From positions 434,001 through 498,000 of the forward strand of contig CADCXA010000042.1 of assembly GCA_902806565.1 (NCBI GenBank): a stretch of 64,000 nt of DNA, in the 5' to 3' direction. Numbering within the stretch: the stretch's first letter is position 1; every line of letters starts with the position of its first letter. The notes under the pieces were generated by a model. The model saw nothing but the letters and a program-made list of their open reading frames with translations, was not told the DNA's origin and did not search any database. The position numbers were made by a program, and so were the translations under genes. Source of the DNA: Hypoxylon rubiginosum. Its lineage: Eukaryota; Ascomycota; Sordariomycetes; Xylariales; Hypoxylaceae. Positions 62,953-64,000 of this stretch are shown here, in pieces.

Positions 62953-64000
62953 TCATACGCCAACACCGCCCCGTCTGCGGTGCTTGCCGGGGAAATCAAT
63001 ATCCGGGTGACAGACTCGATAATGCCTCGTGAGAGCATCTGCCCGGCTGAACGTCTTCTCCTCGGTGCAGAGGTCGCAGCGAACCTTTTGCTTGCGCGCA
63101 TTGTGAATAGTATCTTCGTGGCGTGTAAGATCATAAGGCCTAGAGAAGATGGTATTGCAGGGCTTGCCAGTGCTCGGGTTTATCCTTTCGCACTTGTGCG
63201 GTCCAGCTTGGCTGTTCAGGATGCTACCTGGTAGACCGTTGGATGCCACTGGCGACGCTCTGACGTGGTTGAGGGCGTTGGCTTGTCGATGTCCCTCGCG
63301 CTTGTGCTTCTGTAGCAGAGCTGGCGTCTCGAACCGTAGAGTACAACCGTGATACGTGCAAGTATAGGTGCCTCCGTCTGCGTTAGCTCCTGCCGGTTTC
63401 TGGCTAGATATCTCACTTCCATCTGAATTGCTCGCATCAGCTGAGCTCACCCTAGAGTATGTTGACGTTGTAGGTGTTGAGCGCTGCTGTTGCGCTTGTT
63501 GCTGCTGCCGATGGTGAGGGATGAAGGGGTATTGCTGCGGCATTTGGATATTGCTTGGCATGGAGAAGTTGAACCCGCTCTGCATCGGCGTCGACGCTAC
63601 CGACACAGACTGGTAAGACGGACTGGAGTGTTGCGAGATGGCCCTGGACGCCGCGCTGTTCCCATCATTGCTTGTCGGGTCTATGTGGAAGTTATTGGTC
63701 TCCTGCGGCGGGAACAGAGGCATACTGGATCCATCGTCAGACTCGTTGAAGTCGAGCATCGCATCTTTGGGAGATATTGTGTTGGGAGTCCCTTGTTGCT
63801 GCGAAGCATTGCGTGCTATTTGCTGTTGGTACTCCTTGGCATCACGTTCTGCCTTTCGTTGCTGGTTCATCTGCCGTGCCGATCCCAGTCGTCCCTGATC
63901 CATACCGACGTGAGAGAAGTCGTTTAGAGCGGAGGCGTACGGGGAACCGTGACGGAAGGGAGATTGGTCATCCCGCGACGTGTTTGAGATTGGTGACTGG
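62953..64000 (-). CDS. C2H2 zinc-finger transcription factor, C-terminal part (cut by right window edge)
   Basis: The frame is open from the right edge to TGA at 62953-62955 (about 348 codons); the N-terminus lies outside. The visible part starts Ser/Gln/Asn-rich with poly-Gln tracts (HHRQQQQAQQQR), as in activation domains. It then has three C2H2-type fingers near the C-terminus: CTYHGCTLRFETPALLQKHK with REGH, CERINPSTGKPCNTIFSRPY with DLTRHEDTIH, and CDLCTEEKTFSRADALTRHY with RVCH. The paired second and third fingers recall Rpn4-type proteasome regulators, but that is a weak impression. A basic tail (GKHRRRGG) follows. An upstream intron beyond the window cannot be judged. Confidence 0.85.
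   Translation of the reverse strand, partial: QSPISNTSRDDQSPFRHGSPYASALNDFSHVGMDQGRLGSARQMNQQRKAERDAKEYQQQIARNASQQQGTPNTISPKDAMLDFNESDDGSSMPLFPPQETNNFHIDPTSNDGNSAASRAISQHSSPSYQSVSVASTPMQSGFNFSMPSNIQMPQQYPFIPHHRQQQQAQQQRSTPTTSTYSRVSSADASNSDGSEISSQKPAGANADGGTYTCTYHGCTLRFETPALLQKHKREGHRQANALNHVRASPVASNGLPGSILNSQAGPHKCERINPSTGKPCNTIFSRPYDLTRHEDTIHNARKQKVRCDLCTEEKTFSRADALTRHYRVCHPDIDFPGKHRRRGGVGV

Overview
This is eukaryotic nuclear DNA from a filamentous ascomycete (Pezizomycotina). Sordariomycetes is the best guess, but that placement is inference. The evidence is short spliceosomal introns (about 50-200 bp) with GTANGT-type donors and CTAAC/CTGAC-type branch sites; a single 4.7-kb gene for the pentafunctional AROM polypeptide; typical fungal families (Byr4, 2EXR, F-box-like, GPI-anchored Ser/Thr-rich wall protein, Pumilio, Atg37/ACBD5-like); and an intron-containing nuclear tRNA-Pro. 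Exon-intron models were built by hand from splice sites and reading-frame phase; every spliced model listed closes in frame.

Layout. 0-13 kb is mainly housekeeping: a 5' portion of a SelO/Fmp40-type mitochondrial AMPylase (runs off the left edge), an unrecognised 190-aa protein, an aldo/keto reductase, an XRCC4/Lif1-like end-joining factor, and a 1319-aa Byr4/Bfa1-type septation regulator. 14-33 kb is accessory in character: two related F-box-like proteins (14.0 and 26.6 kb) bracket a zinc alcohol dehydrogenase with an 11-nt microexon, a membrane-protein pseudogene with two Trp-to-amber mutations of the RIP type, a secreted DUF1264 protein, a metallo-beta-lactamase-fold hydrolase and a purple acid phosphatase. 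After these come a GPI-anchored protein, tRNA-Pro(AGG) and a 2EXR protein. 34-51 kb returns to core genes: the 78-kDa subunit of complex I, a Pumilio RNA-binding protein, mitoribosomal mS33 divergently paired with an RNase III, an ACBD5/Atg37-like acyl-CoA-binding protein convergent with a GFA-type zinc protein, and a nine-exon DHA1-type MFS transporter. 53-57.7 kb is AROM. A 5.2-kb gap between two convergent genes follows, holding microsatellites, a G-quadruplex motif and a 248-bp MITE-like element with 52-bp inverted repeats and a 5-bp direct flank. The right edge cuts a C2H2 zinc-finger transcription factor.

No secondary-metabolite cluster, CRISPR array or defence island is visible. The genes are mostly independent core and accessory functions rather than one pathway. 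The most noteworthy items are structural: the MITE, the RIP-like pseudogene, the microexons, a GC-AG intron, and recurrent intergenic CCTAGG palindromes.
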